From: Phenylobacterium sp.
Lineage (GTDB): Bacteria > Pseudomonadota > Alphaproteobacteria > Caulobacterales > Caulobacteraceae
Assembly (NCBI RefSeq): GCF_025934275.1
Contig: NZ_JAICYI010000026.1
Location: 1-43,954, forward strand
Direction of reading: 5' to 3'
DNA: 43,954 nt
Positions 18,064 to 26,126 of the stretch are shown one piece after another. The notes beneath the pieces were generated by a model. That model was not told where the DNA came from and searched no databases. It saw only the letters and a program-made list of their open reading frames with translations. The stretch's first letter is position 1, and each line of letters opens with the position of its first letter. Made by a program: the position numbers and the translations under genes.

Positions 18064-20457
18064 TTGAACTCGCAGCAGTTCCCGAGCGCCGATGGCGCTT
18101 ATTCAATTCCGATCGGGCCGCGTTCGCGAGGGCGTCAGACAGTCATTTGCTTTTCCCACCTCCGCTGGAATTTCGTCGTCCAGCGTCCGCAACACCTGAT
18201 GACCCGGTTCGCCAGGACCCGCAGGGTGATCTTCTGGGAGGAGCCGCTCGAGGACGCGGCGGCGTCGACCCCTACGCTCAAGAGCGAGGTCTGCCCGGAA
18301 AGCGGGGTCATCGTGCTGACGCCGATCCTGCCGCCGGGCCTGGATGCGGGCGGCCGCGACCAGGTGCTGAAGGGGCTGCTCGACGGGGCCCTGGCCGCGA
18401 TCGAAGGCGACCTCATCCGCTGGTACTACACGCCGATGATGCTGCCGTTCTCCCGGCATCTGGAGGCGGTGTGCACCGCCTATGACTGCATGGACGAGTT
18501 GGCCAACTTCAAGTTCGCCCCGCCCGAACTCACCCTGCTCGAACGCGAGTTGATGGCCACGGCCGACGTCGTCTTCACCGGCGGCTACTCGCTGTGGGAG
18601 GCCAAGCGGGACCGGCATCGCAACATCCACCCGTTCCCCTCCAGCGTGGATCGGGCGCACTTCGCCAAGGCCCGGAGCCTTCGCGCGGAGCCGGCCGACC
18701 AGGCCAAGCTCCCCTGGCCGCGGCTCGGCTTCTACGGCGTCGTGGACGAGCGCATGGATCTCGGCCTGCTCGCCGCCCTGGCCGACGCGCGGCCCGAGTG
18801 GAGCCTGGTGATCGTGGGCCCGGTGGTGAAGATCAGCCCGGACGACCTGCCGCGGCGGCCGAACCTGCACTACCTCGGCGGCAAGGCCTACGACGACTTG
18901 CCGAAGTACCTGGCTGGCTGGGACGTCGCGCTGATGCCGTTCGCCATCAATGAGTCCACCCGCTTCATCTCGCCCACCAAGACGCCGGAATATCTGGCCG
19001 GCGGCCGCCCGGTGGTCTCGACGCCGATTGTCGACGTCGCGCGGCACTATGGCGAGCTGGAGGCCGTGAAGATCGCCGGCGACGCCGCGGCGTTCATCGC
19101 CGCCTGCGACCAGGCGCTCGCGCTCTCGCGGATCAAGGGGCCGTGGCTGAAGGCCGTGGACGCGGCGCTTGCGGCCAACTCCTGGGACGAGACGTTCACG
19201 CGGATGAACCTGGAGATCACCCGGGCGGCGGCGCTGCGCAGCCCGGCGATGCTGGTCGAAGAACCCGCCTCGCCGGCGATCCGGCCAGCCTCGCGCAAGA
19301 AGCCCTTCGACTATCTGATCGTGGGCGCGGGCTACGCTGGCTCGGTGCTCGCGGAGCGGCTGACCAGCCAGCTCGGCAAGCGCGTGCTGCTGATCGACCG
19401 GCGGCCGCACATCGGCGGCAACGCCTACGACGAGAAGAACGCAGCCGGCGTCCTGATGCACAGATATGGCCCGCACCTCTTCCATACGAATTCAGAAGAG
19501 GTGGCCAATTACCTGTCGCAGTTCACGAAATGGCGGCCTTACGAGCACCGGGTGCTGGCCTGCGTGAAGGGCGGGCTGCACGTCCCGATCCCGATCAATC
19601 GCACGACGCTCAACCTCCTCTACGGCCTAGACCTGCAGACGGATCAGGAGGCCGAAGCCTATCTGGAGAGCCGCGCCGAGCCGGTCGAGCGGATCCGCAC
19701 CTCGGAGGACGTCGTGATCTCCAAGGTCGGCCGCGAGCTCTACGAGACCTTCTTCCGCGGCTATACGCGCAAGCAATGGGGCATGGATCCGTCCGAGCTC
19801 GACAAGAGCGTCACCGCTCGGGTGCCGACCCGGACCAACACCGACGACCGCTACTTCACCGACAAGTTCCAGAACATGCCCGCCGAGGGCTACACCCGAA
19901 TGTTCGAGAACATGCTGGACCAGGCCGGCGTCACGCTCGAGCTCGGCGCCGAGTTCGAGGATGTCCGCGAGGAGGCCGACTACGACCGGCTGATCTTCAC
20001 CGGCCCGATCGACGAGTACTTCGACTATCGCTACGGCGCCCTGCCGTACCGGAGCCTCGAGTTCCGCCACGAGATCCTGGATCAGGAGTGGTTCCAGCCG
20101 GTCGGCACGGTGAACTATCCGGCTGAATCGGTGCCCTTCACTCGGATCAGCGAATACAAGCATATGACCGGCCAGACCTGCCGGAAGACCACGATCACCT
20201 ACGAGTTCCCGCGGGCCGAGGGCGAGCCCTACTATCCGGTGCCGCGGCCGGAGAACCAGGCGCTCTACAAGCGCTACGAAGCGCTGGCGCTCGATACGCC
20301 GAATGTGCAGTTCGTCGGGCGGTTGGCCACCTACCGCTACTACAACATGGACCAGGTCGTGGGGCAGGCGTTGGCGACCTTCCGGCGGATCGCCGAGCGC
20401 GAGGGCCGGGCGGTGATCGCCGCCCAGGCGGCGGCGCGCGCGGTGGCCGCGAACTGA
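18064..20457 (+). CDS. Fusion: glycosyltransferase plus UDP-galactopyranose mutase
   Basis: About 797 residues in two parts. Residues about 24-400 resemble GT4-like glycosyltransferases of the family that starts ICFSHLRWNFVVQRPQH, with the later PTKTPEYLAGGRPVVSTP donor-site motif. Residues about 414-790 are a complete flavoprotein Glf: FAD motif GAGYAG at 421-426, HIGGNAYD, GPHLFHTN and the RPENQALY/MDQVVG C-terminal segments. Glf converts UDP-galactopyranose to UDP-galactofuranose; the transferase may use that product. The start is not fixed: TTG 18064 has AAGGA eight bases upstream and follows a TATTAT box at 18016-18021, while GTG 18037 is also open. The frame continues into galE but that part is its shadow. 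Confidence 0.85.
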   Translation: MNSQQFPSADGAYSIPIGPRSRGRQTVICFSHLRWNFVVQRPQHLMTRFARTRRVIFWEEPLEDAAASTPTLKSEVCPESGVIVLTPILPPGLDAGGRDQVLKGLLDGALAAIEGDLIRWYYTPMMLPFSRHLEAVCTAYDCMDELANFKFAPPELTLLERELMATADVVFTGGYSLWEAKRDRHRNIHPFPSSVDRAHFAKARSLRAEPADQAKLPWPRLGFYGVVDERMDLGLLAALADARPEWSLVIVGPVVKISPDDLPRRPNLHYLGGKAYDDLPKYLAGWDVALMPFAINESTRFISPTKTPEYLAGGRPVVSTPIVDVARHYGELEAVKIAGDAAAFIAACDQALALSRIKGPWLKAVDAALAANSWDETFTRMNLEITRAAALRSPAMLVEEPASPAIRPASRKKPFDYLIVGAGYAGSVLAERLTSQLGKRVLLIDRRPHIGGNAYDEKNAAGVLMHRYGPHLFHTNSEEVANYLSQFTKWRPYEHRVLACVKGGLHVPIPINRTTLNLLYGLDLQTDQEAEAYLESRAEPVERIRTSEDVVISKVGRELYETFFRGYTRKQWGMDPSELDKSVTARVPTRTNTDDRYFTDKFQNMPAEGYTRMFENMLDQAGVTLELGAEFEDVREEADYDRLIFTGPIDEYFDYRYGALPYRSLEFRHEILDQEWFQPVGTVNYPAESVPFTRISEYKHMTGQTCRKTTITYEFPRAEGEPYYPVPRPENQALYKRYEALALDTPNVQFVGRLATYRYYNMDQVVGQALATFRRIAEREGRAVIAAQAAARAVAAN

Positions 20458-20527
20458 ACGGGCGGGATTTGGCCGCCGGTCTTGCAATCCGGGGCGCAAT
20501 GCTGAAGGTTGCGCGCGGTGAGGGAAG

Positions 20528-21004
20528 ATGAGCCGGATTGATCGTGAGACGAGCCGCCCCGCGGGGCGAGAGCCGGAGAGCTTCGCCGATCCCGTGGACG
20601 TGGCGGTGGGCGCCCGCATCCGGCTGCTGCGCAAGCTGCGCGGACTCTCGCAGCAGGCGCTGGCCGACGCGGCCGGCGTCACCTTCCAGCAGATCCAGAA
20701 ATACGAGCGCGGCGCGAACCGCGTGTCGGCGTCCATGCTGGCGCGCATCGCGGCGACCTTGAACACGCCGGTCTCGGAGCTGTTCGGAGAAGTCTCGCCG
20801 GCCAGCGGCGCGATCGACCAGGTGGCCGTGCTGCTCGCGCAACCCGGCGCGCTCGAGTTGCTGCACGCCTTCGCCGAGCTGCCGCGCGGTCAGTCGCGGG
20901 CGGCGCTGGTGGACTTTATCCGCAGCCTCGCCGCGGAGCGCCGCGACTGGGCCGCGGCGACGAGCGGCGATCCGGAGCTCACGCGGGCTCGTTCAACGCC
21001 TTGA
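20528..21004 (+). CDS. XRE-family helix-turn-helix regulator
   Basis: A 158-residue protein with a lambda-repressor-like HTH at about residues 26-82. The helix pair LSQQALADAAGVTFQQIQKY and the downstream NRVSASMLARIA are the form common in Caulobacterales. The C-terminal 60 residues are helical, with no known sensor domain. It has GAGGGA seven bases before the ATG. The last 26 bases overlap the 3' end of the acyl-CoA synthetase on the other strand. Its targets are unknown; relatives are often stand-alone regulators of stress or cell-cycle genes. Confidence 0.85.
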   Translation: MSRIDRETSRPAGREPESFADPVDVAVGARIRLLRKLRGLSQQALADAAGVTFQQIQKYERGANRVSASMLARIAATLNTPVSELFGEVSPASGAIDQVAVLLAQPGALELLHAFAELPRGQSRAALVDFIRSLAAERRDWAAATSGDPELTRARSTP

Positions 21005-22613
21005 GTGCGCGCTCCTTGACGGCCTTGTAGTCGACCTTGCCGTTCGGCGCCCGGCCGATCGTCTCCACCACCACCAGCTCGCGCGGCGCCTTGTAGCCGG
21101 CGAGATGGTTGCGCACGTGGTCCGACAGCTCGGCGAGCGTCGGCTCGGCGCCGCCCTCCGGCTCGACGACGGCGCAGATCCGCTCGCCGAAGCGGGCGTC
21201 GGGGACGCCCACGACGACCGCGTCGCGCACCGCGTGATGGGTCTTCAGCGCCTCCTCCACCTCTTCCGGGAAGACCTTCTCACCGCCGGTGTTGATGCAC
21301 ACCGAGCCGCGGCCGAGCAGCTTCAGGGTGCCGTCGGCGTTCACCTCGGCCCAGTCGCCGGGCACGCTCCAGCGCTTGCCCTCCAGGGTCTTGAACGTCT
21401 TATCGGTCTTTTCGGCATCCTTGTAGTAGCCGAGCGGCAGGAAGCCGGACACCGCCACCATGCCGCGCTCGCCGGAGCCCGGCTCGATGCGCCGCCCGTC
21501 CTCGGCGAACACCCCGCAGTTGGGCCCCAGCGCGAAGGCCGCGGTCTGGACTTCCTGGCCGGGCGCCGAGGCCGAGATCCCCATGCCGACGGCTTCGGAG
21601 GATCCAAACGAATCCATGATGATGGCGTTCTTGCAGTGGCTGAGCAGGCCGCGCTTGTTCTCCTGGCTCCACATCGAGCCGGAAGAGCTCATCACCCGAA
21701 CGTTGGAGAGGTCCCAGCGGCCGGGATTGGCCTCCAGCGCCTCGAGCATCGGCGTGGAGAAGGCGAGGCCGACGATGACGATGTTGGTGGCCTTCAGCCG
21801 CTCGGCCTCGTTCCACAGCTCGATGGGATTGAACTTGCGCGAGGGGAGGGTGGCGACGGTTCCGCCGACATTGAGCGAGATGAACGAGGAGAACTGGCCG
21901 GTGCCGTGCATCAGGGGACAGGCGACCAGGCTGGTGGGCTGCGGCAGCAGCTCGGTGCCGATGCGGCCGAGGAGCTCCGGGATATCGGTCGCCGGCGGGA
22001 TCCCGGCGACGACGTTGCCGCCCGCGCCGATCACGTTGAACAGGTCATCCTGCCGCCACATGACGCCCTTCGGCATGCCGGTGGTGCCGCCCGTGTAAAG
22101 CAGCAGGAGATCGTCCGGCGAGCGGCCCCAGGGCGCCTTCACCGGCCGTCTGGCGTTGGTGTCGGCGACGATGGTCTCATAGTCGCCAGCCCAGGTCGGC
22201 GCGTCATGGCCCGGCTCGGCGACGGCGATCCAGGCCTTCACCTTCGGCAACCGCGCGCGGATGATCTCGATGGTCTCCTCGAAGCCGGCGTGGAAGACGA
22301 TCGCCTCGGCATCGGCGTTGTCGAACAGGTAGATCAGCTCCTCGGGACCGTAGCGGTAGTTGGTGTTGACCGGCGCGAATCCGCCCTTGAAGGCGGCGTA
22401 ATAGGTCTCGAGGTACTCGGGTCCGTTGTAGAGGTAGGCGGCGACCTTCGCCTGATGGCCAAGACCGGCGGCGACGAGGTGGGCGGCGAGCGCGTCGGCG
22501 CGCGCGTCGAACTGCCGCCAGGTGACCACCCGCTCGCCTTGGATATGGGCGGGGCGGTCCGGCTGCGCCGCGGCGATGGCTTCCCAAACGTCGGCGAAGG
22601 TCCAAGACGTCAT
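20979..22613 (-). CDS. Acyl-CoA synthetase (AMP-forming), FadD19-like
   Basis: A 544-residue ANL-superfamily enzyme. It activates a carboxylic acid through an acyl-AMP to the CoA thioester. The P-loop is LLLYTGGTTGMPKGVMW (about residues 170-186), the adenine-binding segment is MDSFGSSEAVG, and PNGKVDYK near the C-terminus carries the catalytic lysine. WRQDDLFNVIGAGG and the C-terminal layout resemble mycobacterial FadD19-type ligases for branched or steroid side chains, so the substrate may be bulky. An ATG at 22619 sits directly on the GGGAGG ribosome site; the second ATG at 22613 has proper six-base spacing and is chosen. It converges on the HTH gene with a 26-base overlap. Confidence 0.9.
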   Translation of the reverse strand: MTSWTFADVWEAIAAAQPDRPAHIQGERVVTWRQFDARADALAAHLVAAGLGHQAKVAAYLYNGPEYLETYYAAFKGGFAPVNTNYRYGPEELIYLFDNADAEAIVFHAGFEETIEIIRARLPKVKAWIAVAEPGHDAPTWAGDYETIVADTNARRPVKAPWGRSPDDLLLLYTGGTTGMPKGVMWRQDDLFNVIGAGGNVVAGIPPATDIPELLGRIGTELLPQPTSLVACPLMHGTGQFSSFISLNVGGTVATLPSRKFNPIELWNEAERLKATNIVIVGLAFSTPMLEALEANPGRWDLSNVRVMSSSGSMWSQENKRGLLSHCKNAIIMDSFGSSEAVGMGISASAPGQEVQTAAFALGPNCGVFAEDGRRIEPGSGERGMVAVSGFLPLGYYKDAEKTDKTFKTLEGKRWSVPGDWAEVNADGTLKLLGRGSVCINTGGEKVFPEEVEEALKTHHAVRDAVVVGVPDARFGERICAVVEPEGGAEPTLAELSDHVRNHLAGYKAPRELVVVETIGRAPNGKVDYKAVKERALKALNEPA

Positions 22614-22769
22614 CGCCATCCTCCCGAACTGTTGTGGTTTTCAGCTCCGATTGGCGGGCCGGACGGAGGGGAAGTCAACGCCCCTGCGGAGGGAACGGCC
22701 GAGCCGCGCTTGGGGTTTGGACCCTGAGGCCGGCGCGGCCGGCGAACCCGAGCACCGAAGAGTCCGACA

Positions 22770-23228
22770 ATGCCGATCGACACCTATTCCGATGCAAGCA
22801 CCCCCAGCGCGTACGGCGGGACGTATCGTGACGAGACCTATTCGGAGGGCCGCAGCAGCTACCGCGACGTCGGCGCGCAGATCTTCCTCTGGCTCGCCTG
22901 GGCGGTCGCCTTCGCCTTCTGGGTGTTCTCGATGACGATCGACGCAGGGATCGTGCGGGCGCTGGCGCAGGGCGGTCACAACACCCTGGCGGGCGGGCTG
23001 GATTCCAGCGGCTCCCTGTACTTCCTGATCGGCGTCTTCGGCTTCTTCGTGCTGGGCGTCGCCATCGCCTATGGCGCAGCCCGCTGGGCGACCCGCGACA
23101 AGCGGCTGGATCCGACGACCGAGGCCGCGACGGCGCAGATTTACGACGAGCTCGAGCGCGGCATCCCGCCCCATGGCGCGCCGGGCGGCCGCAGGCGCGA
23201 CGAGGGCGACGCCCACCGCCCGGCCTGA
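22770..23228 (+). CDS. Hypothetical two-TM membrane protein
   Basis: A 152-residue protein without a recognised family. A Tyr/Ser-rich polar N-terminus (1-33) is followed by a hydrophobic span at about 36-58 (FLWLAWAVAFAFWVFSM), a polar loop with Gly/Ser, a second span at about 82-104 (LYFLIGVFGFFVLGVAIAYG) and a charged cytoplasmic-type tail (RWATRDKRLD onward). Both ends are predicted inside. It is divergent from the acyl-CoA synthetase and followed by the SWIB gene. The frame, start and codon use look real. Confidence 0.7.
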   Translation: MPIDTYSDASTPSAYGGTYRDETYSEGRSSYRDVGAQIFLWLAWAVAFAFWVFSMTIDAGIVRALAQGGHNTLAGGLDSSGSLYFLIGVFGFFVLGVAIAYGAARWATRDKRLDPTTEAATAQIYDELERGIPPHGAPGGRRRDEGDAHRPA

Positions 23229-23308
23229 CCGCCGCCGAGCTATATCGGCGCCCGGCAGCCCAAGCGTTGCATTCGAGTGGCGCTCAGGGCGCGCGCCACG
23301 TAGCATAC

Positions 23309-23337
23309 CGCGAAGCGACTCAGTCACGCGCTTCGCG
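23309..23337 (+). promoter_or_regulatory. Nine-base-pair inverted repeat in front of the SWIB gene
   Basis: CGCGAAGCG at 23309-23317 and CGCTTCGCG at 23329-23337 pair perfectly around an 11-base loop, ending 34 bases before the SWIB start. No T-run follows. It may be the terminator of the upstream two-TM gene or a structured leader of the SWIB mRNA; sequence alone does not decide. Confidence 0.4.
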
Positions 23338-23371
23338 TGCGGGGCGCCTGACTCTTAGCTGGGGGAGCCCA

Positions 23372-23632
23372 ATGGCCGACACCAAGAAGAACAACGCGCT
23401 GCAGAAGCCCATGACCCCGTCGCCGCAGCTCGCGGCCGTGGTGGGCTCTGGCCAACTGTCCCGTGGCGAGTGCGTCTCGAAGATCTGGGACTACATCAAG
23501 CGCAACAACCTGCAGAATCCGCAGAACAAGCGCGAGATCGTGGCGGACGCCAAGCTGAAGCCGGTGTTCGGCGGCAAGGACCGGGTGAGCATGTTCGAGA
23601 TGAACAAGCACCTGGCGCAGCACCTGAAGTAG
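23372..23632 (+). CDS. SWIB/MDM2-domain protein
   Basis: An 86-residue protein that is almost entirely a SWIB domain. Seen are PSPQLAAVVGSGQLSRGE, WDYIKRNNLQNPQNKREI and the C-terminal DRVSMFEMNKHLAQHL, matching the SWIB helical core. SWIB domains occur in eukaryotic chromatin remodellers and in bacteria as single-domain proteins or fused to topoisomerase I; the bacterial role is thought to be DNA- or nucleoid-related but is not settled. The ATG at 23372 has GGGGGAG six bases upstream; an earlier in-frame ATG at 23267 only adds an unlikely leader. It is Lys-rich and basic, and flanked by hairpins on both sides, so it is probably a single-gene transcript. Confidence 0.88.
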   Translation: MADTKKNNALQKPMTPSPQLAAVVGSGQLSRGECVSKIWDYIKRNNLQNPQNKREIVADAKLKPVFGGKDRVSMFEMNKHLAQHLK

Positions 23633-23642
23633 CGTCCGGCCG

Positions 23643-23664
23643 CCGCGGCGTGGGGACGCCGCGG
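23643..23664 (+). terminator. Hairpin after the SWIB gene
   Basis: CCGCGGCGT at 23643-23651 and ACGCCGCGG at 23656-23664 form a perfect nine-pair stem with a GGGG loop, beginning ten bases after the SWIB stop. No T-tract follows, which is common for stem-only terminators in GC-rich genomes. It sits before the next start at 23754. Confidence 0.45.
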
Positions 23665-23753
23665 ACGCGCCCATGGAGAGCGAAGGACCTCGCCGGCCGC
23701 TTGCCGAGCGAGGTTTCTTCGTGCCTTTAGCCGCAGGATCCGGGAGGCGATCC

Positions 23754-24614
23754 ATGCGGCTGGCGACATTCCGATCCGGCGAGGCCGCGCACGTCGGCGT
23801 GCGTATCGGCGATACGCTGGTCGACTTGGCTGTCGCCGCGCCCGAGCTTCCGACGAGCCTGGCCGGTCTCCTCGTCCTGGCCGACGGCTTGGCGCGCGCG
23901 GAGGCCGCGGCCGCCCGCGCTGGACCCGAGGCTCGGCTGCGGCTGGCGGATGTGACCCTGCAGCCGCCGATCCCAAATCCCGGCAAGATCATCTGCCTGG
24001 GGCTGAACTACCCGGACCACGCCGCCGAAAGCGCCATGGAGAAGCCCTCGGCCCCCAATGTCTTCCTGCGCACCGCCCAGTCGCTTACCGCGCACGGCGC
24101 GCCGATCATCAAGCCTAGGGCCTCGAGCGCGCTCGACTTTGAGGGCGAGCTCGCCGCGGTGATCGGCCGCACCTGCCGGGCCGCGACCCAGGACGAGGCG
24201 CTGGAGGCCGTAGCCGGTTACTCGGTGTTCAACGACGGCTCGCTGCGCGACTTCCAGATGCGCGCCTCCCAATGGACGCTGGGCAAGAACTTCGACGCCA
24301 CCGGCGGCTTCGGGCCGGAGCTGGTCACGGCCGACGAGCTGCCGGCGGGCGCGGCGGGGCTGCGGCTCGAGACGCGGCTGAACGGCCAGGTAATGCAGTC
24401 GGCGGACACCGCCGAGATGATCTTCGGCGTGGCCGAGACCATCGCCTATGTCAGCCAGGTGACGACGCTGGTTCCCGGCGACGTGCTGGTGATGGGCACT
24501 CCGGCCGGCGTGGGATTCGTCCGCCGCCCGCCGGTCTGGATGAAGCCCGGCGACGTCTGCGAGGTGGAGATCGAGCGCATCGGCATCCTGCGCAACCCGA
24601 TCGCCGCCGCGTGA
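23754..24614 (+). CDS. Fumarylacetoacetate hydrolase-family protein
   Basis: A 286-residue FAH-superfamily enzyme with a small N-terminal domain (about 1-70) and the catalytic barrel. Family elements seen are KIICLGLNYPDHAAE, the metal-binding acidic residues in LDFEGELAAVIG, and GYSVFNDGSLRDFQ, followed by the GDVLVMGTPAGVG loop. Members hydrolyse C-C bonds of acylpyruvates or isomerise/decarboxylate catechol meta-cleavage products; the sequence does not identify the substrate. The ATG at 23754 has GGGAGG six bases upstream; the earlier start at 23673 is rejected. It is cytoplasmic and apparently transcribed alone. Confidence 0.88.
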   Translation: MRLATFRSGEAAHVGVRIGDTLVDLAVAAPELPTSLAGLLVLADGLARAEAAAARAGPEARLRLADVTLQPPIPNPGKIICLGLNYPDHAAESAMEKPSAPNVFLRTAQSLTAHGAPIIKPRASSALDFEGELAAVIGRTCRAATQDEALEAVAGYSVFNDGSLRDFQMRASQWTLGKNFDATGGFGPELVTADELPAGAAGLRLETRLNGQVMQSADTAEMIFGVAETIAYVSQVTTLVPGDVLVMGTPAGVGFVRRPPVWMKPGDVCEVEIERIGILRNPIAAA

Positions 24615-24708
24615 CCGGCGGTCCGCGCCGATCGGCGTGAATGGAGCGTTAAAACTTATCCGCGACCATCCAGAGATCCGCCACCATGACGTCAGTGAAG
24701 GCCATCGC

Positions 24709-26070
24709 ATGCCGTCCGCCCAGCAGGTCCAAAGCGCACCATCCGCCGAGGCCGGACGCGCGGACTCGCCCGCGGGGCCGGCGACGGGGCGCGAGGCGAT
24801 CCCGCGCGTCGTTTCGGCCGGACTCGAGGCCTCTCTGGAGCGCTTCAGCGACCGCACGCTGCTGGCCGCCGGCAAGGTCAACCTCATCTCGCTCGAGGCC
24901 GTGCAGACTCGGCTCGGGCCGCGATGGTCGCTTCGCCAGGATCAGGTCTACGACTTCGCCTCGCGGGTCATCGAGCGCGGCCTGGGCGCACGCGGCCTGA
25001 GCGTCCGCGTCTCGGGGAGCGACTTCCTGGTGGTGCAGCCCGAGCTCAGCCGCCTGGCCGCCCAGGCGGCGTGCCTGCGCTATCTGCGCGAGATCCTGCA
25101 CCACTTCCTGGGCGATGCGCACCTGGCGGGAGACGGCGTGCTGCAGGTGACCCGCATCGCCGGCGCCAACCTCGAAGCGCGGCCGATGGACGTTCGGGCC
25201 AGCGAGATGGCCGACCGCGAGGAGGGGGTCCTGAACGGCGCGACGCCCGAGCCCGGCCCGTCCGGCGCCGCGACGCCCCCGGCCGCTGCGGCCGCCTGGC
25301 CGGGGCCCGCCTCGGCGCGCGGAGCGGGCGGACCCGCGCCAAGGAGCGAGGGCCAGGTCGTGGACCGCTGGTCGCCGTTCATCGCCAATGACGGCCGTCA
25401 GCTGCGCGTCTCGGCCAGCCTGGAGCCGGTGTTCGAGCTGAAGGGCTTCACCCGCATCGGTTTCCGCATGAACCGCCGCGTGGTGGTCACGCGCAGCCAG
25501 GAGGAGCTGAGCCGGGTCGCGGTCTCCAACCTCTCGGCTGCAGACCTGCTGCGGGTGGACCTCGCGACCATCGCCCGCGGCATCGACCGCCTGCAGCACG
25601 ACGGCGCCGGCGAGGCCCAGCTCAGCCTCATCATTCCACTGTCCTATGCGAGCCTCGCCAGCCAGCGCGGCCGCGCCGAACTCGTCCAGCCCCTGCGCGA
25701 GGCGGGCCGCCTGGTGAGCTGCGGGGTGATCTGCGAGATCTGCGACATCGAAGGCGTGCCCTCGAGCGCGCTGCTGTCGGCGGTTTCACTGATCCAGCCA
25801 TTCACGCTGCTCGTGGTGGGGCGCTTGCTGGCGCCGACCCCGGCGGTGCTGGCGCCCCTGAAGGGCACCGGGCTGCGCGGGCTCTCGTTCGACTGTCCGC
25901 CGGACCTGAGCGAGGCGGAGTTCGCACCCTGGGCCGGTCCGGCCATCCATGCGGCCAAGCGCGTCGCCCGCTCGGTGATGGTCTACCAGGCGCCCTCCGA
26001 GCGGCGGGCCGGCGAGCTCGCGCTCCTGGGCGCCACCCACGTGAGCATCGCGCGGCAGGAGGCGGGCTAA
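24709..26070 (+). CDS. Protein resembling a degenerate GGDEF-EAL protein
   Basis: A 453-residue protein with no obvious active family motif. Residues about 68-135 ([15 protein letters not shown], then [13 protein letters not shown]) follow the pattern of a GGDEF domain in which the signature has become SGSDF. An Ala/Pro/Gly-rich linker covers about 175-218. Residues about 225-450 read like an EAL barrel: [10 protein letters not shown] where the EAL strand pattern begins, [11 protein letters not shown] like the substrate strand, and GLSFDCP late, but the E-A-L signature and metal ligands are absent. I infer a non-catalytic c-di-GMP or protein-binding module; it could also be an unrelated alphaproteobacterial protein. 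The ATG at 24709 (GAAGG upstream) is preferred over a GTG at 24637. Confidence 0.6.
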   Translation: MPSAQQVQSAPSAEAGRADSPAGPATGREAIPRVVSAGLEASLERFSDRTLLAAGKVNLISLEAVQTRLGPRWSLRQDQVYDFASRVIERGLGARGLSVRVSGSDFLVVQPELSRLAAQAACLRYLREILHHFLGDAHLAGDGVLQVTRIAGANLEARPMDVRASEMADREEGVLNGATPEPGPSGAATPPAAAAAWPGPASARGAGGPAPRSEGQVVDRWSPFIANDGRQLRVSASLEPVFELKGFTRIGFRMNRRVVVTRSQEELSRVAVSNLSAADLLRVDLATIARGIDRLQHDGAGEAQLSLIIPLSYASLASQRGRAELVQPLREAGRLVSCGVICEICDIEGVPSSALLSAVSLIQPFTLLVVGRLLAPTPAVLAPLKGTGLRGLSFDCPPDLSEAEFAPWAGPAIHAAKRVARSVMVYQAPSERRAGELALLGATHVSIARQEAG

Positions 26071-26126
26071 AGGCGCGGGATCACTTCGTGCTAGGTTCGC
26101 CGGGCCTGGCCAGAGGAGGTTCCGCC

